From Nitrosomonadales bacterium (GTDB lineage Bacteria; Pseudomonadota; Gammaproteobacteria; Burkholderiales; Gallionellaceae): a DNA stretch of 62,132 nucleotides. A model generated the notes under the pieces. That model did not search any database. It worked only from the letters and a program-made list of their open reading frames with translations, and was not told the origin of the DNA. The DNA is taken from contig JACPYR010000058.1 in assembly GCA_016195965.1 (NCBI GenBank), positions 1 through 62,132 on the forward strand, given 5' to 3'. The translations under genes and the position numbers were made by a program. Shown here piece by piece: positions 51,186-60,184 of the stretch (the stretch's first letter is position 1; each line of letters starts with the position of its first letter).

Positions 51186-54100
51186 ATGCTCAATTCACTG
51201 ATCACCTTCGCACTGCAACAACGCGTTTTTGTACTGGCAGCCAGCCTGTTGCTGGTCGTTTCCGGATGGTTCGCATGGACCAATTTACCCATTGAAGCTT
51301 TCCCTGATATCCAGGACGTGCAAGTCCAGGTCATCACGCTCGCACCCGGCCTGGCCCCGGAGGAAGTCGAGCGCAGCATCACATTGCCGATCGAACGGGA
51401 AATGAGCGGTGTACCGCGCATGATTCAGTTGCGTTCGGTTTCCATCACCGGCCTGTCCATCGTCACACTGACGTTCTCCGATAGCACCGACGATTATTTT
51501 GCACGCCAGCAAGTGCTGGAAAAGCTGCAGAACGTCACCCTTCCACAGGGCATCCAACCGGGTATTGCGCCACTGACCAATGCGGTTGGCGAAATCTACC
51601 GCTATGTGCTGGACACACCCGCCGACATGTCATTGGGCGAAGTGCGCGCCTTGCAGGACTGGGTGATCCGCCCCGCGTTGCGCAATGTTCCGGGCGTGGC
51701 CGACGTGGTCGGTTTCGGCGGCGTCATCAAGGAATATCAGGTGCGCATCAATCCCTATTTGTTGCGCAAATTCAGTGTCACGATCGACCAGGTCGCACAG
51801 GCCCTGACTAACAACAGCGCCAATAGCGGCGGCGGCATTATGCGACGCGGCGACGAATCGCTGGTGATACGGGGCATCGGCCTGCTGCAGAATCTGAATG
51901 ACATAGGCCGGGTCGCGATCGTCACCCGTAACGGCAAGCCTATCCTGGTCAGCGACGTGGCAGAAGTTGCCATCGGGCCACGCCCGCTCTCCGGTATCGT
52001 CGCTTTTAACGAACGCGATAATATCGTGCAGGGCATTGTGCAAATGACCAAAGGGCAAAACGCTACCAAAGTAGTCGATGCTCTCAAGGAAAAGATTGCC
52101 AAGATTTCCCACAAGCTGCCACCCAACGTTAAATTGGTGCCCTATTACGACCGCACCGACCTGGTCAAACACACGGTGCATACCGTAGTTGAAAATCTGC
52201 TGGTAGGCGCATTTCTGGTAGTCGCTGTGCTGATCATCTTTCTGCGCAACTGGCAGGCAGCGGTCGCCGTCGCGGTGGTCATTCCCCTGTCGCTGCTGTT
52301 TGCTTTTGTGTTGATGGATACGCGCGGCGTGTCTGCCAACCTCATCTCGCTCGGCGGCGTGGACTTTGGCATCATCATCGACAGTGCCGTGGTGCTGGTC
52401 GAGGCCCTGATGGTCAAACTGGCGCTCGCCAACGTCGAACAATTCCCGCAGCACGGCCAATACTCCTGGCGCATCCATACGCTAAAAAATACCGTGCTGG
52501 AACTGGGCCGCCCCATCCTGTTTTCCAAAGCCATCATCATTCTCGCCTTCCTGCCCATCTTCACGTTCCAGCGCGTCGAAGGAAAAATATTTTCGCCGAT
52601 GGCCTTTACCCTGACTTTCGCGCTGCTCGGTGCGATTCTGCTGACGCTGACCCTGGTTCCCGCCTTGATCAGCTATGCGATGAAGAACGGCGACATGGCG
52701 GAAAAGCACAGCGACTGGATGCACGCGTTGCAGGAAAGCTATCGCCGCCTGCTCGACTGGTCAAAATCCCGGCGCAATCCCATCGTCGTCATCTCGGTCC
52801 TGTTGCTTACCATCACGCTGCTGCTCGCGCCGCGCCTGGGCAGCGAGTTCCTGCCCAAACTCGACGAAGGCAATATCTGGCTGACCATCACGCTGCCGCC
52901 ATCGACGGCGCTGGAAAAAACCAAAGAGATCGAGCAGCAGGTACGCGCAATCCTCAAATCGTATCCGGAAGTGCATAACATCACGACACAGGTAGGAAGG
53001 CCCGATGACGGCACCGATCCGAAAGGCGTCAATAATCTGGAAATCATGGCGGACCTGAATCCCAAAGATACCTGGCATTTTGCCGATAAAGACGAATTGA
53101 TTTCCAGCATGGAGCAAAAAATCCATGCGATTCCCGGCGTGCCCACCAATTTTTCGCAAGTGATAGAGGACAATCTGGAAGAAGCACTGTCCGGCGTAAA
53201 AGGTGAAATCGCGGTCAAGGTGTTCGGCCCCGACCTGGAAATTCTCGAGAACAAGAGCGACCAGATCGCAGCGGTGCTGCGCGGAATTCACGGCTCCACC
53301 GATGTGGCGGCCATCAAGATCGGCGGTCAAAGCGAACTGAATATTGTGATGAACCGCGAACAGATGTCGCGCTACGGAATCAATGTGTCCGACGTGAACA
53401 GCACCATACAGACCGCCCTTGCCGGCAGCGGAGTGAATGTGTTTTTTGAAGGGGATAAACGCTTCGACATCACGTTGCGCCTGGATTTGCAGTACCGCGA
53501 TGCGGTGGATGATGTCGCCAATTTGCCCATCAACTTGCCGGGCGGCAACGGTACTATCCCGCTGGGAGAAATTGCCAAAGTCGAAATCAAGCAGGGTGCC
53601 GGACGCATAGGCCGCGAAAATGGTGAGCGCATGGTTGCGGTAAAGGCAAATCTGCTCGGTCGTGACCAAGGCAGTTTTGTTGCCGAGGCGATGGAAAAAG
53701 TCGCAGATCAAGTCGTCCTGCCACCCGGCTACAACATCACCTGGGGTGGCCAATTTGAAAACCAGAAACGCGCACTGGCGCGCCTGAAAATCATCGTGCC
53801 GCTCTCGGTGTTGATGATTTTTGTGCTGCTGTTCTGGGTGTTCCGCTCGATGATGAAAGCCCTGCTGGTGATATTGATGGTGCCTTTCACGATCATCGGC
53901 GGCATGGCCGGACTGGGGCTGGCCGGCTTGCATCTGTCCGTTTCTGCGGCAGTCGGCTTCATTGCGGTTGCCGGGATCTCGGTGCAGAACGGCGTGATCA
54001 TGGTCGAACAATTCATGGAGATCATGCTCAATGGCAAGAGTCTGAAAGAAGCAGTGATAGAAGGCGCCGTCCTGCGCTTGCGCCCTATCATGATGACCGC

Positions 54101-54272
54101 CTTGATGGCCGGGTTGGGCCTGCTTCCCGCAGCGCTTTCGCATGGCATAGGCTCGGAAACCCAGCGCCCGTTTGCAGTGGTAATCGTTGGCGGCATCGTG
54201 ACCGGAACTTTGTTCACCTTGCTGTTGCTGCCGTTGTTGTTCCCCTATTTCCACGAGGAAAGCTCCACCTGA
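51186..54272 (+). CDS. Heavy-metal-efflux RND pump (CusA/CzcA family)
   Basis: A 1028-residue RND transporter with two halves of six transmembrane helices and two large periplasmic loops. N-terminal FVLAASLLLVVSGWFAWTNL and PIEAFPDIQDVQVQVITLAP (HME signature start) are clear. The proton-relay motif in TM4 is DFGIIIDSAVVLVEALMVKL, where most CzcA/CusA proteins have DGAVVMVEN; here Gly is Ser and Asn is Ala. Later segments RLKIIVPLSVLMIFVLLFWV and RLRPIMMTALMAGLGLLPAA are typical. It begins two bases after the adaptor stop. The metal is not certain; the altered TM4 motif suggests a divergent subgroup. Confidence 0.93.
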   Translation: MLNSLITFALQQRVFVLAASLLLVVSGWFAWTNLPIEAFPDIQDVQVQVITLAPGLAPEEVERSITLPIEREMSGVPRMIQLRSVSITGLSIVTLTFSDSTDDYFARQQVLEKLQNVTLPQGIQPGIAPLTNAVGEIYRYVLDTPADMSLGEVRALQDWVIRPALRNVPGVADVVGFGGVIKEYQVRINPYLLRKFSVTIDQVAQALTNNSANSGGGIMRRGDESLVIRGIGLLQNLNDIGRVAIVTRNGKPILVSDVAEVAIGPRPLSGIVAFNERDNIVQGIVQMTKGQNATKVVDALKEKIAKISHKLPPNVKLVPYYDRTDLVKHTVHTVVENLLVGAFLVVAVLIIFLRNWQAAVAVAVVIPLSLLFAFVLMDTRGVSANLISLGGVDFGIIIDSAVVLVEALMVKLALANVEQFPQHGQYSWRIHTLKNTVLELGRPILFSKAIIILAFLPIFTFQRVEGKIFSPMAFTLTFALLGAILLTLTLVPALISYAMKNGDMAEKHSDWMHALQESYRRLLDWSKSRRNPIVVISVLLLTITLLLAPRLGSEFLPKLDEGNIWLTITLPPSTALEKTKEIEQQVRAILKSYPEVHNITTQVGRPDDGTDPKGVNNLEIMADLNPKDTWHFADKDELISSMEQKIHAIPGVPTNFSQVIEDNLEEALSGVKGEIAVKVFGPDLEILENKSDQIAAVLRGIHGSTDVAAIKIGGQSELNIVMNREQMSRYGINVSDVNSTIQTALAGSGVNVFFEGDKRFDITLRLDLQYRDAVDDVANLPINLPGGNGTIPLGEIAKVEIKQGAGRIGRENGERMVAVKANLLGRDQGSFVAEAMEKVADQVVLPPGYNITWGGQFENQKRALARLKIIVPLSVLMIFVLLFWVFRSMMKALLVILMVPFTIIGGMAGLGLAGLHLSVSAAVGFIAVAGISVQNGVIMVEQFMEIMLNGKSLKEAVIEGAVLRLRPIMMTALMAGLGLLPAALSHGIGSETQRPFAVVIVGGIVTGTLFTLLLLPLLFPYFHEESST

Positions 54273-54434
54273 TTGCGGTTTGTTGCGCAGATTCCGCGTT
54301 AATCCGGAATCGCCAGGCCTCATCCCGACTCGCCATTTCACTGCCACTATCCGTAACTCGTATAAGCACAAGGGGAACAGCACACAAACTGCCGAGCTTT
54401 TTAATGTATGATATTTCCCTCGGGCTGCTGCAGA

Positions 54435-55253
54435 ATGCTGGAGCGCGCGAATAAAAAAATAATCGGGCAATTCGGGGGAGAGAACAATATTTATAGATTC
54501 AGATCGGGTTTATTAGCACTGGCCATGGTTGCCGGCATGTTTGCAAGTACAGAAGTCATGGCCGCGTCTGCCGATGAAATTCAAGTCTATGATGAAGCCA
54601 TCAACAAGGAAGGTGAGCTTAATGTTGATATTCACATGAACTATGTTCCTTCCGGCCCCCAGGCACCTGCCTACGACGGAGAAATCCCGTCATACCATAA
54701 TTTCAGAATGACGCCGGAATTTGCCTACGGGCTCAGCAACAATCTGGAAGCGGGACTATATGTGCCCTTCATTCGCGATGCCGATGGCCTTTGGTATTCC
54801 GAACTGGCTAAAGTACGCCTGAAGTATATCGGCGACAACCGTGAGCTGGGATTTTATTGGGGCATGAATGTCGAGCTTGGCGCGAGCACGATACGGACTG
54901 CAGAACAACGCTGGAATCTGGAATTGCGCCCCATTCTTGGATACAAGACTGCCGACTGGAATCTCACCGCCAATCCGATTTCAGGCTTCGCCTTATCTGG
55001 CAACTCCCATATCCCTGGCTTTTCCCCATCGGTCAAAATCAGCCGCAAGGCAACTGAAAAAACCTGGTTCAGCTTCGAACACTATGCGGATTTTGGAAAC
55101 ATGAACCACATGCTCAGCCTGAGCCAGGAAACTTATCTGACCACCGATACCGAAATTTTCGGGCATGATTTGCATTTCGGTGCAGGTCACGACTGGATGG
55201 GAGAATCCGGGAACTGGATAATCAAATCAATTTTCAACATCCCTTTAAACTGA
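54435..55253 (+). CDS. Outer-membrane beta-barrel protein
   Basis: A protein of about 250-272 residues with a signal segment (FRSGLLALAMVAGMFASTEV then MAASA) and alternating amphipathic strands (ELGFYWGMNVELGASTI, WNLELRPILGYKTADWNLTA), ending LHFGAGHDWMGESGNWIIKS and FNIPLN, an outer-membrane barrel pattern. It was not assigned to a named family. The start is uncertain: ATG 54435 has no ribosome site, while GGGGGAG at 54475-54481 points to an in-frame ATT at 54489 that would give an ideal signal peptide. It follows the efflux operon by 160 bp. Confidence 0.75.
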   Translation: MLERANKKIIGQFGGENNIYRFRSGLLALAMVAGMFASTEVMAASADEIQVYDEAINKEGELNVDIHMNYVPSGPQAPAYDGEIPSYHNFRMTPEFAYGLSNNLEAGLYVPFIRDADGLWYSELAKVRLKYIGDNRELGFYWGMNVELGASTIRTAEQRWNLELRPILGYKTADWNLTANPISGFALSGNSHIPGFSPSVKISRKATEKTWFSFEHYADFGNMNHMLSLSQETYLTTDTEIFGHDLHFGAGHDWMGESGNWIIKSIFNIPLN

Positions 55254-55390
55254 TCCGGCGGCCTTGTTCGGGCACAACTGCTGCCCGAACGCATCCATGC
55301 CGTATACAGCCTGAGCATCAATGAATATAATAATAACTATCGCCTTGTAACTCATCCTCCGGCACAGGCAACCAACTACCGAGCAAAGCC

Positions 55391-56731
55391 ATGAAAAATT
55401 CTCCAGCCCATATAAAATCCACAAACCAAACAATAATCAGGAAAATGATTCACCGCCTGAACATCGGCGCGCTGATCGGGCTGATTTGCTTTGTGCTGTT
55501 TCCCCACAGCGCCTCGGCCATCCCGGCGTTCGCAAGGCAATACGGCATCAGCTGCTCTACCTGCCATGCAGCCTTCCCGTGACTGAACAGTTTCGGTCGC
55601 AATTTTGTCGAGAATAATTATCGCTTGGAAAACTGGAAAGAAAACGCGCTGCAAACCGGCGACGACATGCTGGCTTTGCCCAAGGTCGTGCCGCTCGCAT
55701 TGCGCATGCAGGCCTATGTGCAATCGCACCAGGCCAACACCCTGGATCCGGCCACCGGCGCAGTAAGCAACGAAACGAACGGAGATTTCCAGTCGCCTTA
55801 CATGCTCAAGCTGCTGTCCTCCGCCCCGCTGTCCGATCACATCTCCTATTACTTCGCGTCTATCGTATCGGAGCTGGGGAACAATGGAACCCTGTTTCTC
55901 GATGACGCGTGGATCAGCCACGATGATATTTTCGGCAGCGGAGTCGGTATGCTGTTGGGTCACTTTCAAATCAGCGATCTGATGTTTCCGCGCGAGACAC
56001 GCATGACCACGCAGGATTTCATGGTCTACCGTATGGCCGGGATAACCTATGAACGCGGAGCGAGCTTCAACCGCGACATCGGGCTGGCAAACGTGGCACT
56101 GGGTCTGGCAAACGGCAACGGCATAGACACCAGCTACTCCGCCAACAGCGCGGGCTTTAACCGCCCTGAGATGCTGTTCGACAACAATAAATCCAAATCG
56201 GTATTTGGCCGCATCGGCACGAGAACCGGCCCGATCAGGGCAGGTTTGTTCGGGCTGGTCGGCAAGCAACCCAGCGGAGGTGCAGCAGCGCTTTACCCCA
56301 CGACGCAAAAGGGGACGCGCGAGACAGACAAGCATGTGCTGGGTCTGGACTTTTCCGCAGATAACGGCCAACTGTACTGGTTCGGCCAACTGCTGTGGAA
56401 CCGCTGGAGTAACTTTCTGGACGACAGTCCGACCACAGACCGCAACTGGAACGGCGGCTTTGTAGGCATGGATTATGTCTACAACGAACGCTGGGCGTAT
56501 TCGCTGCTGTTCAACCGCGCCAGCGCAAACGAATTTCGCGGCACGAATACCGTCTACGAAGGCATTGAGATCAATACCCTCACCGCAACCAGCAGCTATT
56601 ATTTTATGCGTAATGCAAAAGGCATCATCGAGGTCAACCTAGATATGCAACCTATCACCAGCAATGCCAACTTTGTCGGCCATAAAACCAAAGAAGGCTA
56701 TCTGCTGGTAGGCCTGGATGTGGCTTTCTAA
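55391..56731 (+). pseudogene. Cyc2-like monoheme porin-cytochrome, interrupted by TGA
   Basis: One continuous frame of 446 codons is broken only by TGA at 55580-55582 (codon 64). The first part holds a signal peptide (GLICFVLFPHSASA) and IPAFARQYGISCSTCHAAFP with one heme site CSTCH (55-59). After the TGA the expected sequence continues (LNSFGRNFVENNYRLENWKE), then an outer-membrane barrel (about 90-446) ending LLVGLDVAF. N-terminal heme plus barrel is the design of Cyc2-type porin-cytochromes that take electrons from outside the cell (Fe(II) in Gallionellaceae). The family usually has Arg or Lys at this position, so CGA-to-TGA is a simple explanation. A start inside the second part (55625) would make a barrel without heme or signal peptide. 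Confidence 0.8.
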
Positions 56732-56801
56732 AAGGGTATTGAAAGCGCCACCGTATTGGGAACAGTGCCCACACTGATCCCAGTCAAATTTATCTCACCC
56801 G

Positions 56802-56837
56802 GACTGCTGACGACCGGATTTTCGGTCGTCAGCAGTC
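56802..56837. terminator. Long hairpin after the porin-cytochrome gene
   Basis: GACTGCTGACGACCG and its exact reverse complement form a 15-bp stem with a six-base loop GATTTT. It lies 70 bases after the stop at 56731. No T-run follows, so it may be a terminator of unusual type or an RNA-stabilising structure. Confidence 0.5.
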
Positions 56838-56883
56838 ATCCCCTCACCCAGCGGACACGACAACATATTTCATACAAATGCTA

Positions 56884-57000
56884 ATGCAAAAACTTGCCCT
56901 TGTTCTGCTTGCTTTGCTAACGAACCCCGCGCAAGCAGAAGAAGCAACCAAAAAAAATAAATCAGGAAAACTGGAATGCAAAATTCCAGAGTATCCATAG
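56884..57000 (+). pseudogene. Decayed 5' copy of the OprB-like porin gene
   Basis: A 38-codon frame encodes a signal peptide (MQKLALVLLALLTNPAQA) closely like that of the porin at 60185 (MQKIFILVLLALLPHLAQA). The segment 56966-56990 is identical over 25 bases to 60257-60281 in the intact gene, but here it is read in another frame and the frame stops at 57000. It is the truncated, frameshifted start of a duplicate. The mgtA gene lies between the two copies. Confidence 0.7.
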
Positions 57001-57039
57001 CCATCTGGCAATAATATAAATCCAAGCCATAAAATTACT

Positions 57040-57067
57040 TTACGGAAGAATGGCCTTTTGCTATCCT
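57040..57067 (+). promoter_or_regulatory. Promoter of the mgtA leader
   Basis: TTACGG (57040-57045), a 16-base spacer and TATCCT (57062-57067) followed by GCGCGCC. The -10 and discriminator are the same as those of the tRNA-Ser promoter. Start near 57074 would give a leader of about 268 bases. Confidence 0.5.
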
Positions 57068-57073
57068 GCGCGC

Positions 57074-57341
57074 CGTTTCGTTCTGCGGGAGCTCCGTTAT
57101 GGATACTTGTTCAAGTAATAGTAGTCGCTACACCTCATTGGTTGGCATACTCTTAGCCAGATAATTCGCAGCAGCTTCCCCTGCCGCCTATCTCGCTGAG
57201 AATGAGATAGCGGATTCAACCCAGAGCATTTGTTCTCACCGCAATAATTCTCTTAAGCTTTGATGAGAAGCACTGTTTGCTGTCATCGCTGCTTTTATGT
57301 CCGCCTCTTCTGTTTATTTGTTTCAAGCAAGAGGAAAAGTC
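57074..57341 (+). promoter_or_regulatory. Long 5' leader of mgtA with a hairpin
   Basis: The leader between the promoter and the ATG at 57342 contains a 21-codon ORF (57099-57164) and a hairpin CTATCTC-N9-GAGATAG (57188-57210). No known Mg2+ riboswitch consensus was recognised by eye. Enterobacterial mgtA also has a leader of about 260 bases with a short ORF, so attenuation by Mg2+ or translation is plausible. Confidence 0.45.
57099..57164 (+). CDS. Leader peptide upstream of mgtA
   Basis: A 21-codon ORF (MDTCSSNSSRYTSLVGILLA then R) with GGGAG seven bases before the ATG. Its position in the mgtA leader recalls mgtL. It lacks the proline codons of the enterobacterial peptide, but is rich in serine near the start. 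It may couple leader translation to folding of the downstream hairpin. Confidence 0.45.
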   Translation: MDTCSSNSSRYTSLVGILLAR

Positions 57342-60107
57342 ATGAACCAATCATTCTTTAAAGAATTCTTCGCCGGGTTTATTCGCACCCGCGCCATCAG
57401 TCGGCATTTTCGGCGTCTTGCCATACTCGATGCCATCCAAGGCACAACCGTAATCCGCGATATTCCATCCGCGCTCAGCCATACCCTTCAAAGTGCATCA
57501 CATAGTGAAGTTGATCAACTTCTTGTCAATCTTGATAGCCATCTAGACGGATTGAGTGAAACACAGGCCGAACTTATCCGTGCGCGCGTCGGCACGAACG
57601 AAGTCGAGCATGAGAAGCCGCTCCCAGCATGGCTGCATCTGTGGTATTGCTACAAAAATCCATTCAACCTTTTGTTGACCGTACTGGCAACTATTTCTTA
57701 CTTCACCGAAGATATCAAGGCGGCCATTGTGATTTCGGCCATGGTGGTGCTTGCGACGTTCATCCGGTTTATTCAGGAAACGCGCTCAAACAATGTGGCG
57801 GACAAACTAAAGGAGATGGTAAGCAATACGGCCACTGTGCTGCGCCGTGACCCTGCTCAAGATGCCGCTGAGGAGGCACGCCGATACTTTAATGTAGTGC
57901 TCCATCCCAAAGGGCCGCGCAAAGCAGAGGTAGCCATCAAACTTTTGGTTCCCGGTGATCTGGTGCTGCTTTCGGCTGGCGATATGATCCCTGCCGATCT
58001 CAGAATCCTGTCCGCCAAAGATTTGTTTGTCAGCCAGGCGGCCATGACGGGTGAATCCATGCCGGTAGAAAAATTTGCCCTTCAGCGTGTTGCCGATGTC
58101 ACCAATTCCATCGAGCTCGACAACATTCTGTTCATGGGCACCAACGTGGTCAGCGGCTCCGCTACGGCGGTGGTGGTCGCTACTGGCAACAACACTTATT
58201 TTGGCGCATTGGCGCAACGCGTGACCGCGACGACACGCACCCTTACTGCCTTCCAGGCCGGCATCAACAAAGTAAGCTGGTTGCTCATTCGCTTCATGCT
58301 GGTAATGACGCCCATCGTACTGCTGATCAACGGCTTCACCAAAGGCGATTGGCTGGAAGCTTCATTGTTTGCATTGTCAGTTGCGGTCGGTTTAACGCCA
58401 GAAATGCTGCCGATGATTGTCACCACGACCCTCGCCAAGGGTGCAGTACTGCTGTCGCGAAAAAAAGTAATTGTGAAACGTCTGGATGCTATTCAGAACT
58501 TCGGGGCGATGGATGTGCTGTGTACCGATAAAACCGGCACATTAACTCAGGACAAGATTTTTCTGGAACGTCACACCGATGTGTTCGGGCAAGAATCCGA
58601 AGCGGTACTGAATTACGCTTTTCTCAACAGCTACTACCAGACAGGACTGAAAAATCTTCTTGATGTTGCTGTGCTGGAACATGTGGAAGTTCAACAAGAA
58701 CTGGCGATTAACGCGACGTTTCACAAGGTAGATGAAATTCCATTCGACTTCGTGCGTCGCCGTATGTCCGTGGTTGTTGCCGAACAGGATGGGCAACATC
58801 TACTGATTTGCAAGGGCGCGGTAGAAGAAGTCCTTGCTGTATGCAGCCAAGTTCAGCATGGCGACCATGTCGATCCAATGCTGCCAGAAATGCTGGCAAA
58901 AATTCGTTCCATTACCGCAGAGTTAAATGAAGAAGGCTTGCGCGTCGTCGCGGTAGCTGCCAAAGACATTCCATCGACTAATAATTCATACAGCGTTGCC
59001 GATGAACAGGCACTGACGCTGATTGGCTATATCGCCTTCCTTGATCCACCCAAGGAATCGACAGAACCTGCCCTCAAGGCACTCAAAGAACATGGCGTAA
59101 CAGTCAAAGTGCTGACTGGTGACAATGAATTGGTTACTGTCAAAATTTGCCGTGAAGTAGGGCTGCCAATAGAAGGCATACTACTGGGCGCTGATGTCGA
59201 GGCCATGTCGGAGAAAGAGTTGGCAGAAAAGGTTGAGCATTGCAACATTTTTGCCAAACTAACTCCCTCTCACAAAGAACGCATTGTTCAAGCGCTACGT
59301 CGCAATGGGCACGTAGTAGGATTTATGGGGGATGGCATCAACGATGCGCCTGCATTACGTGCTGCTGACATCGGCATTTCAGTCGATACAGCAGTAGATA
59401 TTGCCAAAGAAGCGGCGGATATTATTCTGCTCGAACGCAGCCTGATGGTACTGGAAGAAGGTGTCATTGAAGGGCGCAAGACCTTTGCCAACATGTTGAA
59501 GTACATCAAGATGACCGCCAGCTCCAACTTCGGCAACGTGTTCTCAGTGCTGGTGGCAAGCGCATTCTTACCATTTTTGCCGATGCTGCCGCTGCATTTG
59601 CTGGTACAGAATCTGCTGTATGACTTTTCTCAGACAGCTATCCCGTTTGATAGCGTGGATGAAGAACAAGTTAAGTTTCCACAAAGTTGGAAGCCGGATG
59701 ACATCGGTCGCTTCATGATATTTTTTGGCCCGATCAGTTCCGTCTTCGACATCGCCACTTATTGTTTAATGTGGTTCGTGTTCTCCGCGAACACGGCGGA
59801 TCAACAGACCCTGTTCCAGTCCGGATGGTTTGTTGAGGGGCTGATGTCGCAGACACTCATCGTGCATATGATACGAACACAAAAAATACCGTTCATTCAG
59901 AGCAAGCCAAGCTGGCAGTTGATGAGTGCAACCATACTCATCGTTTCTGCCGGAATTTTCCTGGTGATGGGGCCGTTTGCACATTACTTCAAACTGCAAG
60001 CTTTGCCGCTGATTTACTTTGTGTACCTGTCCATCATCTTGCTTGGCTATATGGTGCTGACTCAAGCCATGAAAGGTATCTACACCCGCAAATACGGCTG
60101 GCAGTAG
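57342..60107 (+). CDS. mgtA: Magnesium-importing P-type ATPase
   Basis: A 921-residue P3B-type ATPase that imports Mg2+ across the inner membrane. Features: MTGESMPVEKFA (actuator TGES), DKTGTLTQDKIFLERHTDVF with phosphorylated Asp396, GDGINDAPALRAADIGISVD (hinge), and MgtA-type SVAVGLTPEMLPMIVTTTLA in TM4. C-terminal helices end LGYMVLTQAMKGIYTRKYGW. The ATG at 57342 has GAGGAAAA upstream; an in-frame ATG at 57297 has no such site. A long leader and small ORF precede it. It lies between an intact and a decayed porin copy. Confidence 0.96.
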   Translation: MNQSFFKEFFAGFIRTRAISRHFRRLAILDAIQGTTVIRDIPSALSHTLQSASHSEVDQLLVNLDSHLDGLSETQAELIRARVGTNEVEHEKPLPAWLHLWYCYKNPFNLLLTVLATISYFTEDIKAAIVISAMVVLATFIRFIQETRSNNVADKLKEMVSNTATVLRRDPAQDAAEEARRYFNVVLHPKGPRKAEVAIKLLVPGDLVLLSAGDMIPADLRILSAKDLFVSQAAMTGESMPVEKFALQRVADVTNSIELDNILFMGTNVVSGSATAVVVATGNNTYFGALAQRVTATTRTLTAFQAGINKVSWLLIRFMLVMTPIVLLINGFTKGDWLEASLFALSVAVGLTPEMLPMIVTTTLAKGAVLLSRKKVIVKRLDAIQNFGAMDVLCTDKTGTLTQDKIFLERHTDVFGQESEAVLNYAFLNSYYQTGLKNLLDVAVLEHVEVQQELAINATFHKVDEIPFDFVRRRMSVVVAEQDGQHLLICKGAVEEVLAVCSQVQHGDHVDPMLPEMLAKIRSITAELNEEGLRVVAVAAKDIPSTNNSYSVADEQALTLIGYIAFLDPPKESTEPALKALKEHGVTVKVLTGDNELVTVKICREVGLPIEGILLGADVEAMSEKELAEKVEHCNIFAKLTPSHKERIVQALRRNGHVVGFMGDGINDAPALRAADIGISVDTAVDIAKEAADIILLERSLMVLEEGVIEGRKTFANMLKYIKMTASSNFGNVFSVLVASAFLPFLPMLPLHLLVQNLLYDFSQTAIPFDSVDEEQVKFPQSWKPDDIGRFMIFFGPISSVFDIATYCLMWFVFSANTADQQTLFQSGWFVEGLMSQTLIVHMIRTQKIPFIQSKPSWQLMSATILIVSAGIFLVMGPFAHYFKLQALPLIYFVYLSIILLGYMVLTQAMKGIYTRKYGWQ

Positions 60108-60184
60108 TTTGAAAGCGTCACAGCAAATAACGATAAGCGGTTAAAATTGCCAGTTAACTACTGAAACAAATTTGGAAATACAAA

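Noticed and set aside
52761-54470. 569-codon minus-strand frame
   Set aside because: Antisense shadow of the RND pump gene; rich in His/Gln/Asp as expected from reversed codons and without recognisable domains.
55580-55582. Selenocysteine at the in-frame TGA
   Set aside because: No convincing SECIS-like hairpin directly follows, the position is normally basic in the family, and other genes here use TGA as a normal stop.
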